From the NCBI GenBank assembly GCA_000934385.1, contig KN880700.1:1-31552 (forward strand): a stretch of DNA of 31,552 nucleotides, in the 5' to 3' direction. A program made the translations under genes and the position numbers. The notes beneath the pieces are model-generated. The model did not search any database, was not told where the DNA came from, and worked only from the letters and a program-made list of their open reading frames with translations. The DNA comes from Cylindrobasidium torrendii FP15055 ss-10 (Eukaryota; Basidiomycota; Agaricomycetes; Agaricales; Physalacriaceae). Of this stretch, positions 21,058 through 30,678 are shown in pieces; position 1 is the first letter of the stretch; the number at the start of each line of letters is the position of its first letter.

Positions 21058-23346
21058 TCACCTAACCTCAAGCGGGGGTATCCAATCTGGCACTTTCCCA
21101 AGTCCGAATTTCGTCGCCTTGAACGCCTCCATCGCATCGTCCGGCACCTTGCTCATATAATCTGGAGGTAGCATCGAGTCGTATGGTGTTGTCCCAGGCT
21201 TATATGTCCCTGCCTTCGCCTCAAAGTCTACTGGAGTTGCAGCAGATGCCATACTCGCTGTCGTGGCTGACATGGGCTGGGGCGCAGAAAACGCCGAGCC
21301 ACCGAACGCCGTGGGTTGAGAGGTTGATGGTGCACCACCGAAGGCAGACGTCTGGTTGGAACTTCCAGCAAATGCTGAAGGCTGAGACGATCCGGCTCCA
21401 CCAAACGCTGAGGGCTGCCCGAATGCACTACCTCCTCCAAATGCGGACTGTTGCTGCTGCGCGGGTTGTGCAGCGTTGTTCAATCCAAACGGATTCGGGG
21501 CTGCTCCTCCACCACCTCCGAACGCTGACTGCTGCTGCTGTGGTTGTGCAGAGGCATTGTTCAAGCCGAAGGGATTCGGAGCTGCAGGCTGCTCCTGCTT
21601 AGCCGGAAGACCAAATGGATTGGCTGTTCCTCCTGAGAATGCCGACTGTTGTTGCTGAGGTTGCGCAAACGCCGATGTCTGAGTAGATGCAGGCGCACCA
21701 AACACCGATGGCGCGCCAAAGGCAGAGGTTGGATTTGCGTCTGTTGTCGGTTTCAACCCGAACGGGTTCGCACCACCGCTTCCACCTGTACCTCCTCCAG
21801 CAAAGGCGCTGAATCCACCTGAAGCTGGTGCACCGAATACTGAAGGATTCGCTGGAGCCCCAAACGGTGAAGATGTTGAGCCTCCGCCGCCGCCAAAGAC
21901 TGAGCTTCCGCCAGTCCCGCCTCCGCCAAAGCTGCCACCGCTACCGAACACAGATCCACCGCTGGGATTTCCTCCACCGAACGCAGAAGTGGTCGTGTTA
22001 TTCCCTGCCGCCTGTGCGAAGGGTGATGGATTGCTTGCTCCAAATGTCGACCCAGTTGCGGCGAAGGGTGATGGATTGCTCGTGCCAAATGTAGACGAAG
22101 ATTGTTGCGTGAGCGTGGCTGGTTTGGAAGCGAATGCCGCAAATCCACCGCCAGAGCCCGTTGAAGTATTTACGCCTCCGTTACCAGTACCACCGAAGAC
22201 GCTACTTCCACCAAACGGACTGGAAGTTGCACCACCGCCGAATGCGCTAGTTGTGTTCCCTGCGTACGAACTGAAGGCGCCTGTTCCCGGCTTGAGAGCG
22301 GAGGATGGGGCAGCCTGGCCGAATGTCGAAGGCTGTCCAAATGCTGAAGACTGGCCAAAAGACGTCGATGGTTGCCCGAATGCCGACGTAGATGCAGAAG
22401 GTTGGCCAAATGCTGAAGTAGACGCAGAAGGTTGTCCAAAGGCTGAGGTCGACTGCCCGAACACAGAAGGCTGACCGAACGCCGAGGGTTGACCAAATGC
22501 CGTCGCTGGGGCAGATGTGGATGTGGGGAGACCGAAGGGATTGGGCTTCTGCTCGAGTGAAGTGCCACCGAATGAAGCTGAACCTGTGCCGAATGCGGAT
22601 AATGCTGAGCCTCCACCAAACGCTGAAGGGGCAGGTTCAGTGCCCCGAAGCGCACCACTAGTATGGCAGGTCTGCAAGGCTGTTTGGTATGCCTGGTCAC
22701 TATTGGATGCCGCATTCTACAAGCCACTCGTTCAGTGGCTATGGATGTATTGAATGTGTGAGACGCACCGCGAGGGCCTGTTGTGCAGCATTTATCTGTT
22801 GCGTCTCGTAGTTTGTCTAATTCTAGATGAGAAGCTGCACGTAGACCTTGGGTGCGACGCACGTATTCGTTGATGTTCCCAGCTTTGAGCGCCTCAGTCG
22901 CACGGACGCGAAGCTCTTCGAAAGACTGGTCCAAGCCCGATATGAGAACAGGCTCGAATTTTGATGGGGCGTAGCTTGAAAGCGGCCAGTTCGGCTTGTC
23001 TTGTATTGATGAAAGGTCGCCCCGAATTGACTCTGCGCTGTGCACGATGAGCGAAGACGCGCAAGGGCAGTGTCAATGATACATACGTGAATGGTGGTGT
23101 GAGAGCTTCAGACTTCGAGCCTGACGCGTTGTTTGAGCCCCATTGGTTGGTCTGAGAGCCTATGGCATATTGGATGAGGCCAACTGCCAAATGGCATACT
23201 CACCGAAACCAGGCTTCTGGTGTTGGAAGTGGCAACTGTCTCCAAATTTGCAGTTTCCCGCCGCGAAATATCTGCACGGAATCTGCGAAAGGATTAGTAC
23301 GCGCGTAGATGTGGTGTATAATACGCACAGCAGTCCTACCAGACAT
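21058..23346 (-). CDS. NUP42: Nup42-type nucleoporin: CCCH zinc finger plus FG repeats, 683 aa
   Basis: Six exons on the minus strand: 23346-23329, 23282-23204, 23159-23087, 23037-22863, 22816-22769 and 22716-21058. The introns are 44-52 nt and the phases close. Residues 9-27 form a CCCH finger (CRYFAAGNCKFGDSCHFQH, C-X7-C-X5-C-X3-H). A helical segment rich in Q/A/N follows at about 60-145 (YETQQINAAQQALA). Residues about 150-620 are FG repeats, mostly SAFG, with NPFGL and SVFG variants in Gly/Ser/Gln linkers. The C-terminus, about 625-683, is unlike the repeats and ends in GLGKVPDWIPPLEVR. A CCCH finger before FG repeats with a short distinct tail is the layout of yeast Nup42 and human NUPL2. 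These act on the cytoplasmic face of the nuclear pore in mRNA export with Gle1 and Dbp5. It is divergent from TAF4. Confidence 0.9.
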
Positions 23347-23410
23347 GCTGGTACAAGCACAACCTGTACTTCGATCGAGTGTCACGATCGTCATTCTAAC
23401 CGCGACCGCC
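23347..23410. promoter_or_regulatory. 64-bp bidirectional promoter between NUP42 and TAF4
   Basis: Only 64 bp separate the two start codons, so the core promoters and 5' UTRs must lie within this gap or overlap the opposite gene. It holds two CGATCG palindromes at 23372-23377 and 23385-23390, arranged as GATCG...CGATC. No TATA box is visible. Confidence 0.6.
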
Positions 23411-24838
23411 ATGAGCCAGCCAAAAGAAGGTGCGACGCCAACGCCGCCGCCCCCACAGACACCGGCCCCAGCAGCGTACGCGCAATGGCCGACGACATGT
23501 GCGTCGCTCACCAGCGCCCAGACCGACTGCTTACGCTGCAACAGCAGCTGCCATTCCCATCGATCCGGCGCTGCAAACAACAACAACAACGACCCCAGCG
23601 CCCACAACAGCGGCACCAGCAGCGTATGTCCTCTATCCGCGTCCAAAAATCGGCCCTTATAGCTTTCCAGTAACACGTATGCGCATTATCAACCATATTC
23701 CTACTACAGTGGACATTACCAGTACCCAACGGCCGCGACAAGCACTCCACAGCCTGTCCAGCCGACAAGAGCAATTACAACAACGCCAGCGCAGCCTGTC
23801 GCATCGACCAGCAACACGAACAGCGGAGGGATGGATACTTCTGATGTTGCAACTTTGAACGACGCGTTAGGCAGCGCAGGTGTTGACTTGCGGGTGCGCC
23901 CTCTGGCTTCTTAAATTTCGCGTCTAAACCCACTATTTTAGGCTGAAGAGGAATCATTACAAAGAGCCAGCGATAACCGCAACTTCTATTCGTCCTACAA
24001 TGCCGAAGACCGTTCACGAAAGCAGCCTCCCCGTCCTGCGTTCGACACGCACTTTCTTGGGACGACTATGCGCACTATCGCCGCCCAGCACAAGGTCACG
24101 CGTGTCTCTGAAGAGTCCGTCAACTATCTGGCACTGGCCCTGCGCGCGCGCCTCCAAGACCTCCTCACTGCGATGATCTCAGCAGCGCATCACCGAACGG
24201 ACACCCAATTTGACCGTCCTGCCTCACTTTACGAGGATGGCCAACCTATGTGGAGTATTCTGGTCCGCAGCGACGTCGCGCGGCAGCTCTCTGCCCTCGA
24301 AAAAGTCGAACAAATCGAAGAGACGCGTATCCGCAAAGAGCGCAAGGAACGCCAAGAAATGGCAGCTGCGCACGCTGCTCATCTGGCCGCCCAGGTCGCC
24401 AACCAACAAGCCCAGACAGAACTCGAAGAATTGGAGGCTGCGTCAGGCAAGAAGCGCAAAAAAAAGGATGGCCCAGGAGTTACGGCGCGGAACATGCCTG
24501 AGGACGTGCGCAAGAAGATGTCGAATGCGGTGGCAAGCCAGGCTGCAGGGATAAGCAGCAAGTATTCCTGGATGAATGCGGCGGCGAGTTCTCAGGCAGC
24601 GGCGGCGAAGCCTAAACCAGCAGCTCAAGCCCAGGCTGCTTCGCCGGGGACGACGACGCCGACGAGCTCGTGGGCAAGGCCGTATGTTTCGGTGAAGAAA
24701 GCGGAGACGACGAGTGCGCCGCAGACGCCATCTGGGGCGGACGATAGGACGGCCATCACCATGCGGGATGCAATGTTTGTTGTGGAGAAAGAACGAGGGC
24801 ATGGAGGTGGACGTGGCTCTGCGAGAGGGTGGACATAG
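23411..24838 (+). CDS. TAF4: TFIID subunit TAF4, 427 aa
   Basis: Four exons: 23411-23498, 23548-23623, 23671-23893 and 23942-24838. The introns are 47-49 nt. The first acceptor is a CAG-CAG tandem, so one extra codon is possible. The first 110 residues are Pro/Thr/Gln-rich linker. At about 113-140 comes DVATLNDALGSAGVDLR joined to AEEESLQRASDN, the start of the TAF4 histone-fold region. Then VSEESVNYLALALRARLQDL (about 183 on) and QPMWSILVRSDVARQLSALE continue the conserved TAF4 C-terminal domain. A long charged helix follows (EETRIRKERKERQEM), then an Ala-rich basic tail. TAF4 pairs with TAF12 through histone folds and forms the core of TFIID, which recruits RNA polymerase II to promoters in the nucleus. 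It appears complete. Confidence 0.9.
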
Positions 24839-24942
24839 TATTGACTCTTTCTGTACTTGTATATTGTTGTAGGTTGGTAAAGTTGCATGTTTTGCACTCA
24901 ATTTTTCACGAGTGCGGTCTGGCGTCAAGGTAGGGATACCAA

Positions 24943-25021
24943 GGGGACATAGCTCAGTTGGGAGAGCAGCAGACTGAAGTCGGAATTCTGAAGGTCCCCA
25001 GTTCAATCCTGGGTGTCCCCA
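24943..25021 (+). tRNA. tRNA-Phe (anticodon GAA) with a 6-nt intron
   Basis: The acceptor is GGGGACA/TGTCCCC, the D-stem GCTC/GAGC, and the T-arm CCCAG-TTCAATC-CTGGG. The anticodon GAA is at 24976-24978. The anticodon loop is 6 nt too long, which fits an intron at about 24980-24985 (TCGGAA) just after position 37, the usual site. The anticodon-stem pair 27-43 is a G-A mismatch. The gene lies 104 bp downstream of TAF4. Confidence 0.92.
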
Positions 25022-25042
25022 CTAAAACATTCGGGGGTCGTG

Positions 25043-25048
25043 TTTTTT
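25043..25048 (+). terminator. Pol III terminator of tRNA-Phe
   Basis: A run of six T residues starts 22 nt after the tRNA end, and a second T run follows at 25050-25054. Confidence 0.7.
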
Positions 25049-25062
25049 CTTTTTAGAATATA

Positions 25063-25074
25063 TTTATATAAGGG
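25063..25074 (+). promoter_or_regulatory. TATA-like motif upstream of the 25394 gene
   Basis: The motif reads TTTATATAAGGG. It is too close to the nearest ATG (25089) to serve that frame well. It could drive a transcript whose first 300 nt contain the hairpin cluster below before the ATG at 25394. Confidence 0.4.
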
Positions 25075-25166
25075 ACGGAAGATCAAAGATGACCTGGCAG
25101 TTACCATCTGGATTCTATCAATCAAGCAGGGGAGCGCGATTCGAGTTTTCCAGCTCGACAACTAGT

Positions 25167-25276
25167 CTCGAGCCAGCCGCCCGACTCGTCACGATAACAA
25201 GTGATGGGACTAGCTTCGCTGAAAGCCTGATCGACTATCATCAGGTAGGCGAAGCGGCTGGTGTCGAGTCTACTCG
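25167..25276 (+). repeat. Cluster of nested inverted repeats
   Basis: Three arm pairs are nested: CCAGCCGC (25173-25180) with GCGGCTGG (25254-25261), GCTTCGC (25213-25219) with GCGAAGC (25249-25255), and CCTGA (25226-25230) with TCAGG (25241-25245). The first two compete for bases 25254-25255. CTCGACAAC also occurs directly repeated on both sides, at about 25154 and 25274. The cluster is non-coding as far as I can see and lies between a TATA-like motif and a start codon. Confidence 0.5.
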
Positions 25277-25393
25277 ACAACAGAGCTTCATTACTTCCCA
25301 TGATAAATCATAGAACTGAGGACACGTGGGACATCGATGGGTACCGAGCAACGAGCGCTTGGAGCAACAATCTCATTCTCAATCACCACCACC

Positions 25394-26018
25394 ATGGACT
25401 CCAGCGGCATGAGTTATCATCGAGATGACTATGTAAGCCCACCTCGCACATCCACACCGTCTGCAATGTAACTATCTCGTGTATCAAATGTGCTAACGCT
25501 AGCTGATGCGCATTCGACATACTAGAGACCGTCTAAGCATGTTGGATTCACCGTGGCAGCATCGTACGTCGCTTTTTGTACTCAATAACTTCTCATCTCC
25601 CGACTCGTACCATTGAAAGTTCCTCTGAAGCGCATACTCTATTCCCATGGCTCAAGTCTCCGAGTGATAGGCGTTGACCCCACCGCATATAGTCTCAAAG
25701 AACCGCAACAAAGACCCGGGGCGCACTGCTGGATCCGTCGCGTTCTCCTCCGAGCCTGATCCTTTGCTCGATGTGTTTACGAGTTCTTCCATGCCGAGTT
25801 CATCGTTTTCGAGAAAGCGGAGGATTGAGGATGAACGCGAAGTGATATGCGCTGGCGAACAAAGGGAAGGAGGAGAACAGATGGCAGTGGATGGAACGCA
25901 GAGGAGGGCGATCAAGCCATTGAAGAAGTCTGGGAAGCGAGATTCAGATACGCGCACGGAGGGTGGGAACAAAACAGGCCGCACGACGGAAGAGCATGCC
26001 AGTGCGATGGAGCTTTGA
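25394..26018 (+). CDS. Hypothetical small protein, model uncertain (about 141 aa)
   Basis: The first two exons look sound: 25394-25432 (MDSSGMSYHRDDY, ATG in the good context CACCACCATGG) and 25503-25563 (LMRIRHTRDRLSMLDSPWQH). The third is unclear. An acceptor at 25692 gives exon 25693-26018 (SKNRNKDPGRTAGSVAFSSE, then a Ser-rich and basic tail with SRKRRIEDERE), total 141 aa, but needs a 128-nt intron. An acceptor at 25619 (56-nt intron) gives exon 25620-25759 in another frame (LPLKRILYSHGSSLRVIGVD, then a stop), total 79 aa. Both stretches look protein-like. No family is recognised. It is hydrophilic and basic, possibly nuclear. It is convergent with the kinase gene downstream. Confidence 0.45.
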
Positions 26019-26627
26019 TTGCAACTAGGTGAAGGGCCGTATATGAACGAAGTCGCTGGGGGATATTCGCTGGGAGATATTCCATATCACGATTGTAAAG
26101 GTGACTTGGGGGCTTTCCCTGTAGATTTATCTTGAAGTATTTACAAATCAGTGAATGTACGAGCGTCGTAGCAGTTTCTGATCTCGCATCTCCCTTATCT
26201 CGAGGGCACCAGCGTCAGAAAGGTTCTGCTGTTGCGCGTGGCTCATAGAAAGTTCTTCCGGGGACTCAAGCCGAAGCTGGACTTGAGTCTTGAGCTGGAC
26301 ACACTTTATTGCTTGCCACGCGCGCGCGTAGATCACAAATTGACGCGTTTACTCCGGTCTTTGTCCAAGCCTTTGCTTCGACGCGACCATCATGATCATG
26401 CGAGAGCACTCCAGTCACCGCATTTCTGGTGCATTCTGTGTATAATCGCTCCTGATGGATGGAAGCATGCGAGCACTAGCAGAGTCTGATAAAAGTATGG
26501 TTTTTGGTGTCCGGAAGCTCTGCGTTGAACATCACTCTCAATCCACTGAACGCTTTGTGCAGCGCATATATTCATATATAGATTTACCTACATGAAAATG
26601 GCCCTTCCCTCATTTCAGCCTTCTTGT
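26019..26627. other. Convergent 3' region
   Basis: The stretch separates the ends of the plus-strand gene at 25394 and the minus-strand kinase and should hold both 3' UTRs. There are only short frames and no RNA gene. TATA-like AT runs at about 26572-26585 point at nothing credible. Confidence 0.45.
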
Positions 26628-28045
26628 TCAACAGAGAAAGGCAGAAAACTCGTTTGCGCGCGATAACCAAGCCATTGGATCCGCCGCACGACCGAAACCC
26701 TTGAACTCGATATCATCCTCGTCAAGAGAGACCTCGGGGAAACTACGAAGGAAAATTCAGCCTGCTTATTTCATCCCAATTGAGAAACTTACCAAGCCGC
26801 ATCGTCCATGGTTTTGAAATGCTGGGGAGTAGGCGGAACGAGACCTTTGCGTATGATGGTCTCCTCGTTCATCCCTTCCACCACGCTCCCATCTTCGTGG
26901 AACTGGAAAAACGGATGACTGAGAACGTCCGCTGGGTATGTCGCCTTCGCGTCCCCAAACTTCCTCGTCCTGTCGATACGGCTTCCATCTTCTCTGCGCT
27001 CAATGAAGCCCATGACACCTAGTCGGTCTTCCGGTTCCAACTCCAACATCACTGCAACTAAACTGTACATCTCCAGCACTTCTTTGGGTGCGTCCTTTTT
27101 GACATTGCATGCGTATTTTGGGTCCTTGACAAACTCGTAGTCCCGAATGCAACTGTACAGCTCGCGTTCGGCGTCGGGGAGATATCCATCGAAGGGATGC
27201 CTCCCAGTACCACACTGAATAATCATCACACCAACGCTCCACCAGTCAATGGCATGGTCGTATCGGCGCGCAGGGGTATATGTGCACTCAGGCGGAGTGT
27301 AATAGATGGTCATGACCGCGTCGAACCGTATCATGACCTCCGGACGGGCGACAGTACCAAGGTCTGCGATACGGACATGGCCGTCACTCCCAATTAGGAT
27401 GTTTTCAGGCTTCATGTCACGGTGGATGTATCCCAGAGAGTGGATTTTGGCAAGTCCGACAATGATCTCGGTGAAGTAGAAGCGGACTTGCTCGATGGTG
27501 AATATCTGCACCGATAGGTGAGAGAACGCGCATATATTTGACATATTTGACGGACCCAGTTACACCGCTCAAGTTGCTTTCCCAAATCCCCACCCTGCTC
27601 GAAGGCCAGGAAGGCATATAGATTGTCTTTGTCTTGGACCGCCATCGCAACTTGGGTAAAGAACGGAAAACCTTCACGGTCCAGCTTGCGTAGAACCTCG
27701 ATTTCATTGTTGACACAGTCGATGTTCTCGTCCCAAATCGTGTCCTTCACCTGGATCTTCATCGCATACGGTTTATCGCCGTTTTTCTCGCGAACTAACC
27801 CATTTCAACGTCGGTGTACGTAGTGGAATGTGGGAGATATACGACGCACCCATGTAGACACTTGCGGACCCTCCCTTACCTAGTAGGCGCAACACTACTA
27901 GGTTCTTCTTCAGCTTCTCCACGATATTGGTCTTTTCGTCAAACAACCCCATTGCTTTGGTAAGACCAGTCTCTTTGTTTGTCGCATTTCGTACAGGCGA
28001 ACTAACGAGGGAATCTTTGAGAGGAGAGACTGGGATACGGGGCAT
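26628..28045 (-). CDS. Serine/threonine protein kinase, AGC-like, 420 aa
   Basis: Four exons on the minus strand: 28045-27850, 27794-27556, 27505-26793 and 26742-26628. The introns are 50-55 nt and the phases close. The last exon is needed because the third ends in a clean GTAAGT donor. Motifs in order: glycine loop GKGGSASV (56-63), catalytic lysine in YAMK (K78), helix-C glutamate E96, HRDMKPEN (173-180), metal-binding DLG (193-195) in place of DFG, PPE (216-218) in place of APE, and DWWSVG (232-237). All catalytic residues are present, so it should be active. The tail after the kinase core contains HPFFQFHEDGS and, in the last exon, DIEFKGFGRAADPMAW, somewhat like an AGC hydrophobic C-tail. 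The exact family and substrate are unknown, and the AGC label is tentative. Confidence 0.82.
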
Positions 28046-28572
28046 GGTAGTTATCGTTGTGGTGATGGAAAGACCAACAATTGATCGCCTGTGAGAATCC
28101 AGCCACCGCCTACGTGATTGCAAATTCCTACTAGTAGGGCACGTATTCTAGCACGAGAAACAATCAGCTGGAGTATTTGCCGTGTTTTTAGCCCTTGTCC
28201 AGTTTGTCAATGTACTTTGTTTCGTGTATTGCTGACTGGCAAAGGTCCGAGGTTTTGACCCCGAAGATGTACGATACTTGACTGTTCGCGGTATGTATAA
28301 TAAGTGGCAGCGATGCACTGTCCGCCTCCTTTTCTGTTTTTATATGAACAGAAAATATGGATAATGCCGACTTGAACTTGAGCACGTGATCAGAATTTTA
28401 CGAAGAATTTAGTTATAACCGAGCCTTGTAGGCCCTAGGATTGTTCTCACATAGTCTCCATTAAGATTCAGAATCAACCGTTTTTAGAAATTAGCTGGCA
28501 CGGATAGAGACCGTCATCTGTTTGTCAAGACTCAAGGCTCAAGAGTCAACAAGCCACGACAGCAAAATGTCC
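28046..28572. other. Intergenic stretch with one hairpin
   Basis: Promoter region of the minus-strand kinase and flank of tRNA-Asn. A perfect 9-bp inverted repeat TTTTCTGTT (28330-28338) / AACAGAAAA (28347-28355) has an 8-nt loop. There is no gene. Confidence 0.45.
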
Positions 28573-28577
28573 AAAAA
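28573..28577 (-). terminator. Pol III terminator of tRNA-Asn
   Basis: Five T residues on the minus strand begin 6 nt beyond the tRNA 3' end. Confidence 0.75.
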
Positions 28578-28582
28578 GGATG

Positions 28583-28656
28583 CTGCCCCAGTGAGGCTCG
28601 AACTCACGACCTTCCGATTAACAGTCGGACGCTGTAACCAACTCAGCCATGGGGCA
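28583..28656 (-). tRNA. tRNA-Asn (anticodon GUU), no intron
   Basis: On the minus strand the acceptor is TGCCCCA/TGGGGCA and the D-stem GCTG/CAGC. The anticodon stem is TCCGA/TCGGA with loop CTGTTAA (anticodon GTT), and the T-arm is GTGAG-TTCGAGC-CTCAC. All stems pair fully. Confidence 0.95.
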
Positions 28657-28818
28657 TGTCCCCAGGTCCGCCAGGTGCAATTATCACCCGATCACGTGGG
28701 CAAAAACAGTTTCCCGGGCCCTAGGTGTAGTTCGCCTAACCTCTTGAAGAGCCGAGTCCCAGACAAATCAATATACATCTTCTTGATCAATTCAGCTACA
28801 TGACCATCGACCTACAGG

Positions 28819-29947
28819 CTACGATTCTTCCTCCGACGATTCCCCGATCTCATTTGCTTGCGAGATTTTCTCTTCCAGCTCTTTCAACTTCTGACACCCA
28901 TAACGGAAATGACCCATGAGCTCGTCTTTATACGTCGTCGAGGACCTCCAACTGCAATCAACAAGACCACAACGGTATTTTACAACAACCGAGTTGCCTC
29001 TGGCGTTATCCATGAAAACAGGCATGGCATGGAAAACCCAGTCGAAGAGCCCCTGCTCGAGGGCACGAATGGCCAGACACGGGCGATGTTTGATCATTTC
29101 CAGTTTCTTAGGCATGTCCGGGACCGTGTATACTTTGTCACTGAAGGGAGGAAGAGGGATGGTGTCGGCGGGTTTGATGAGCTTCACGATTTTGGCGTTG
29201 TTTCGCGCGAGCGTGATACTGGCACGGAGTCTGATTTTGCACGCATCGTTAAGAAGGATATAAGAAGAATAAAATGATGTAAACGCACTTGTGAATGTCC
29301 TTTCCGCTAGTGAAGAGCAGTGCGCGCTGCTTGTCCTGAGGCCCATTTTCAAAGCCAAAGACCAATTTGAGGTCGGGTGAGACGTTCGCGTGAGAAACGG
29401 CACGGGGAACGTTCGAAGCTTTCGGTTCCTTCTTGCTAGCTTTACGGCGAGGTTTCTTCCTCACGGCAGTATCTTCGCTGAGAGGCTCCACCGAACTCTG
29501 TCGTTTCAGAGGGTTCGAAGTACTATAGTCACGTTTAAAACCAACGAGAGGCGTAACGGGAAAGAATAAGTACCTTTTGGCCGCCAAGTCTGTCTCTTGA
29601 ATGCGAACGGTTTGAGAAGGGTCGGGGCTGAGAGGAATTTCGCTCTCGCATGATGTAGAGAACAAATCGCACGCTTGACAGAGATGAGAAACCGACTTGA
29701 GAAAGCAATTTAAGATTACGCACCACTGAAGTTGTCTTCAACGTTGCTTTCATCATCCTTCTTTCCGCGTTCGTTATCGACGCTGGCGGCAGAGGCAGAG
29801 GTTCCTCGATCGATATTCTTGCTTGAGCGGCCTGCATCTGCGATAGGTTCAAGCTCGAGGCCCTTGGCGTCGGCAGCGGTGACAATGATGCTACATGACA
29901 GTAAGCAGTTGCAGGATACTCACCGACTGGCCGACCTACGAAGACAT
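28819..29947 (-). CDS. C2HC zinc-finger protein, paralogue B, 306 aa
   Basis: Five exons on the minus strand: 29947-29940, 29890-29724, 29673-29574, 29522-29289 and 29230-28819. The introns are 49-58 nt. The 8-nt first exon (MSS) is inferred from a TATA box upstream and from phase; its donor is GTAGGT. Exon 2 encodes IIVTAADAKGLELEPIADAG. A basic patch (KKPRRKASKKEPKA) suggests nuclear import. The C-terminal module has KLEMIKHRPCLAIRALEQGL and a C-X4-C-X14-H-X3-C finger (CGLVDC...GHFRYGC), then QKLKELEEKISQANE, and an acidic end. It matches the C-terminus of the gene at 18031-19397 and shares two phase-2 intron positions with it, so the genes are paralogues. The extra 5' introns and shorter N-terminus are differences. 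Function is unknown. Confidence 0.72.
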
Positions 29948-30008
29948 GACTGAGAACTTGCACTTTGTGAAGGGTGGTGGCTTGGAATGTGCTTGGAAAT
30001 GCAGAGGG

Positions 30009-30015
30009 TATATAA
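30009..30015 (-). promoter_or_regulatory. TATA box of paralogue B
   Basis: The minus strand reads GGTTATATACCC, 62-68 nt upstream of the inferred ATG at 29947. Confidence 0.5.
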
Positions 30016-30678
30016 CCACGAGAGCCCAACAAAGAGCATTGTCGATCGACTTCCGGATTAGGTTGAATGCAGGCGATTACGAATAAAGTAAATACTTTGT
30101 CCAGTATGAATTGTCTTTTGTTTGTCTTTGTGCTCCTTGCGACCGCTTTGTTTGCAGAAATTTGCGACCACACATCAGTGTTAACAACGTACTCATTGTC
30201 CCCCGTATTACCCACTGCATACTAGCGTCCTGACTCCTGAAAGGCGGTCCACCTGCTGAGAAGTGGCAACTTCTTGTGCTTGTACCAGTATAATCGTACG
30301 GTCAGAGTCTCAAATCATGTAAATGGTGAATGCGCAATCCTGACGAACGCATCTTCGTATCAATTGAAGTTTATGGTCAAACCTGGTCAAACATCAAAAC
30401 ACAATCATTAGCAGCACCTCACTTCAATGGCCAACGTTAAACCGCTACGCGGTCACTGCATTGTCTTTATATGTAGCGGGAAGCGCCCCTCGCACTAAGT
30501 CTGAAGAGGCGGAATGGAAATAGAAACAACTCGCCGCACCTTTTACCTTTCAAATCGAGCTACACACCTAGTTCACTCAAAGCCAGAGTCTACCGTGCTC
30601 AACATTGTGGGATGGTCGTAAAAATACATGATGAATTCACAAGTCCGTTTGCTAGTACACTTCTACACCGGCCCACTT
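30016..30678. other. Intergenic stretch
   Basis: It lies between the paralogue B promoter and the stop of the next minus-strand gene. There is no credible gene. An open frame continues from paralogue B up to about 30215 but is not needed by the model. Confidence 0.45.

Noticed and set aside
20752..21171. 139-codon plus-strand frame downstream of NUP42
   Set aside because: It has no family resemblance, no promoter, and it overlaps the NUP42 C-terminus antisense.
21183..22474. Plus-strand frames rich in Pro, Asn, Ala and Cys opposite NUP42
   Set aside because: They are mirror images of the FG-repeat codons on the minus strand, not genes.
22330..22500. Regularly spaced short repeats that might suggest a repeat array
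   Set aside because: They are in-frame coding copies of SAFGQPS units in NUP42; the host is eukaryotic and no CRISPR is expected.
29535..30215. 226-codon minus-strand frame spanning the paralogue B promoter
   Set aside because: It runs through the TATA box and two predicted introns, and its frame differs from the one that matches paralogue A.
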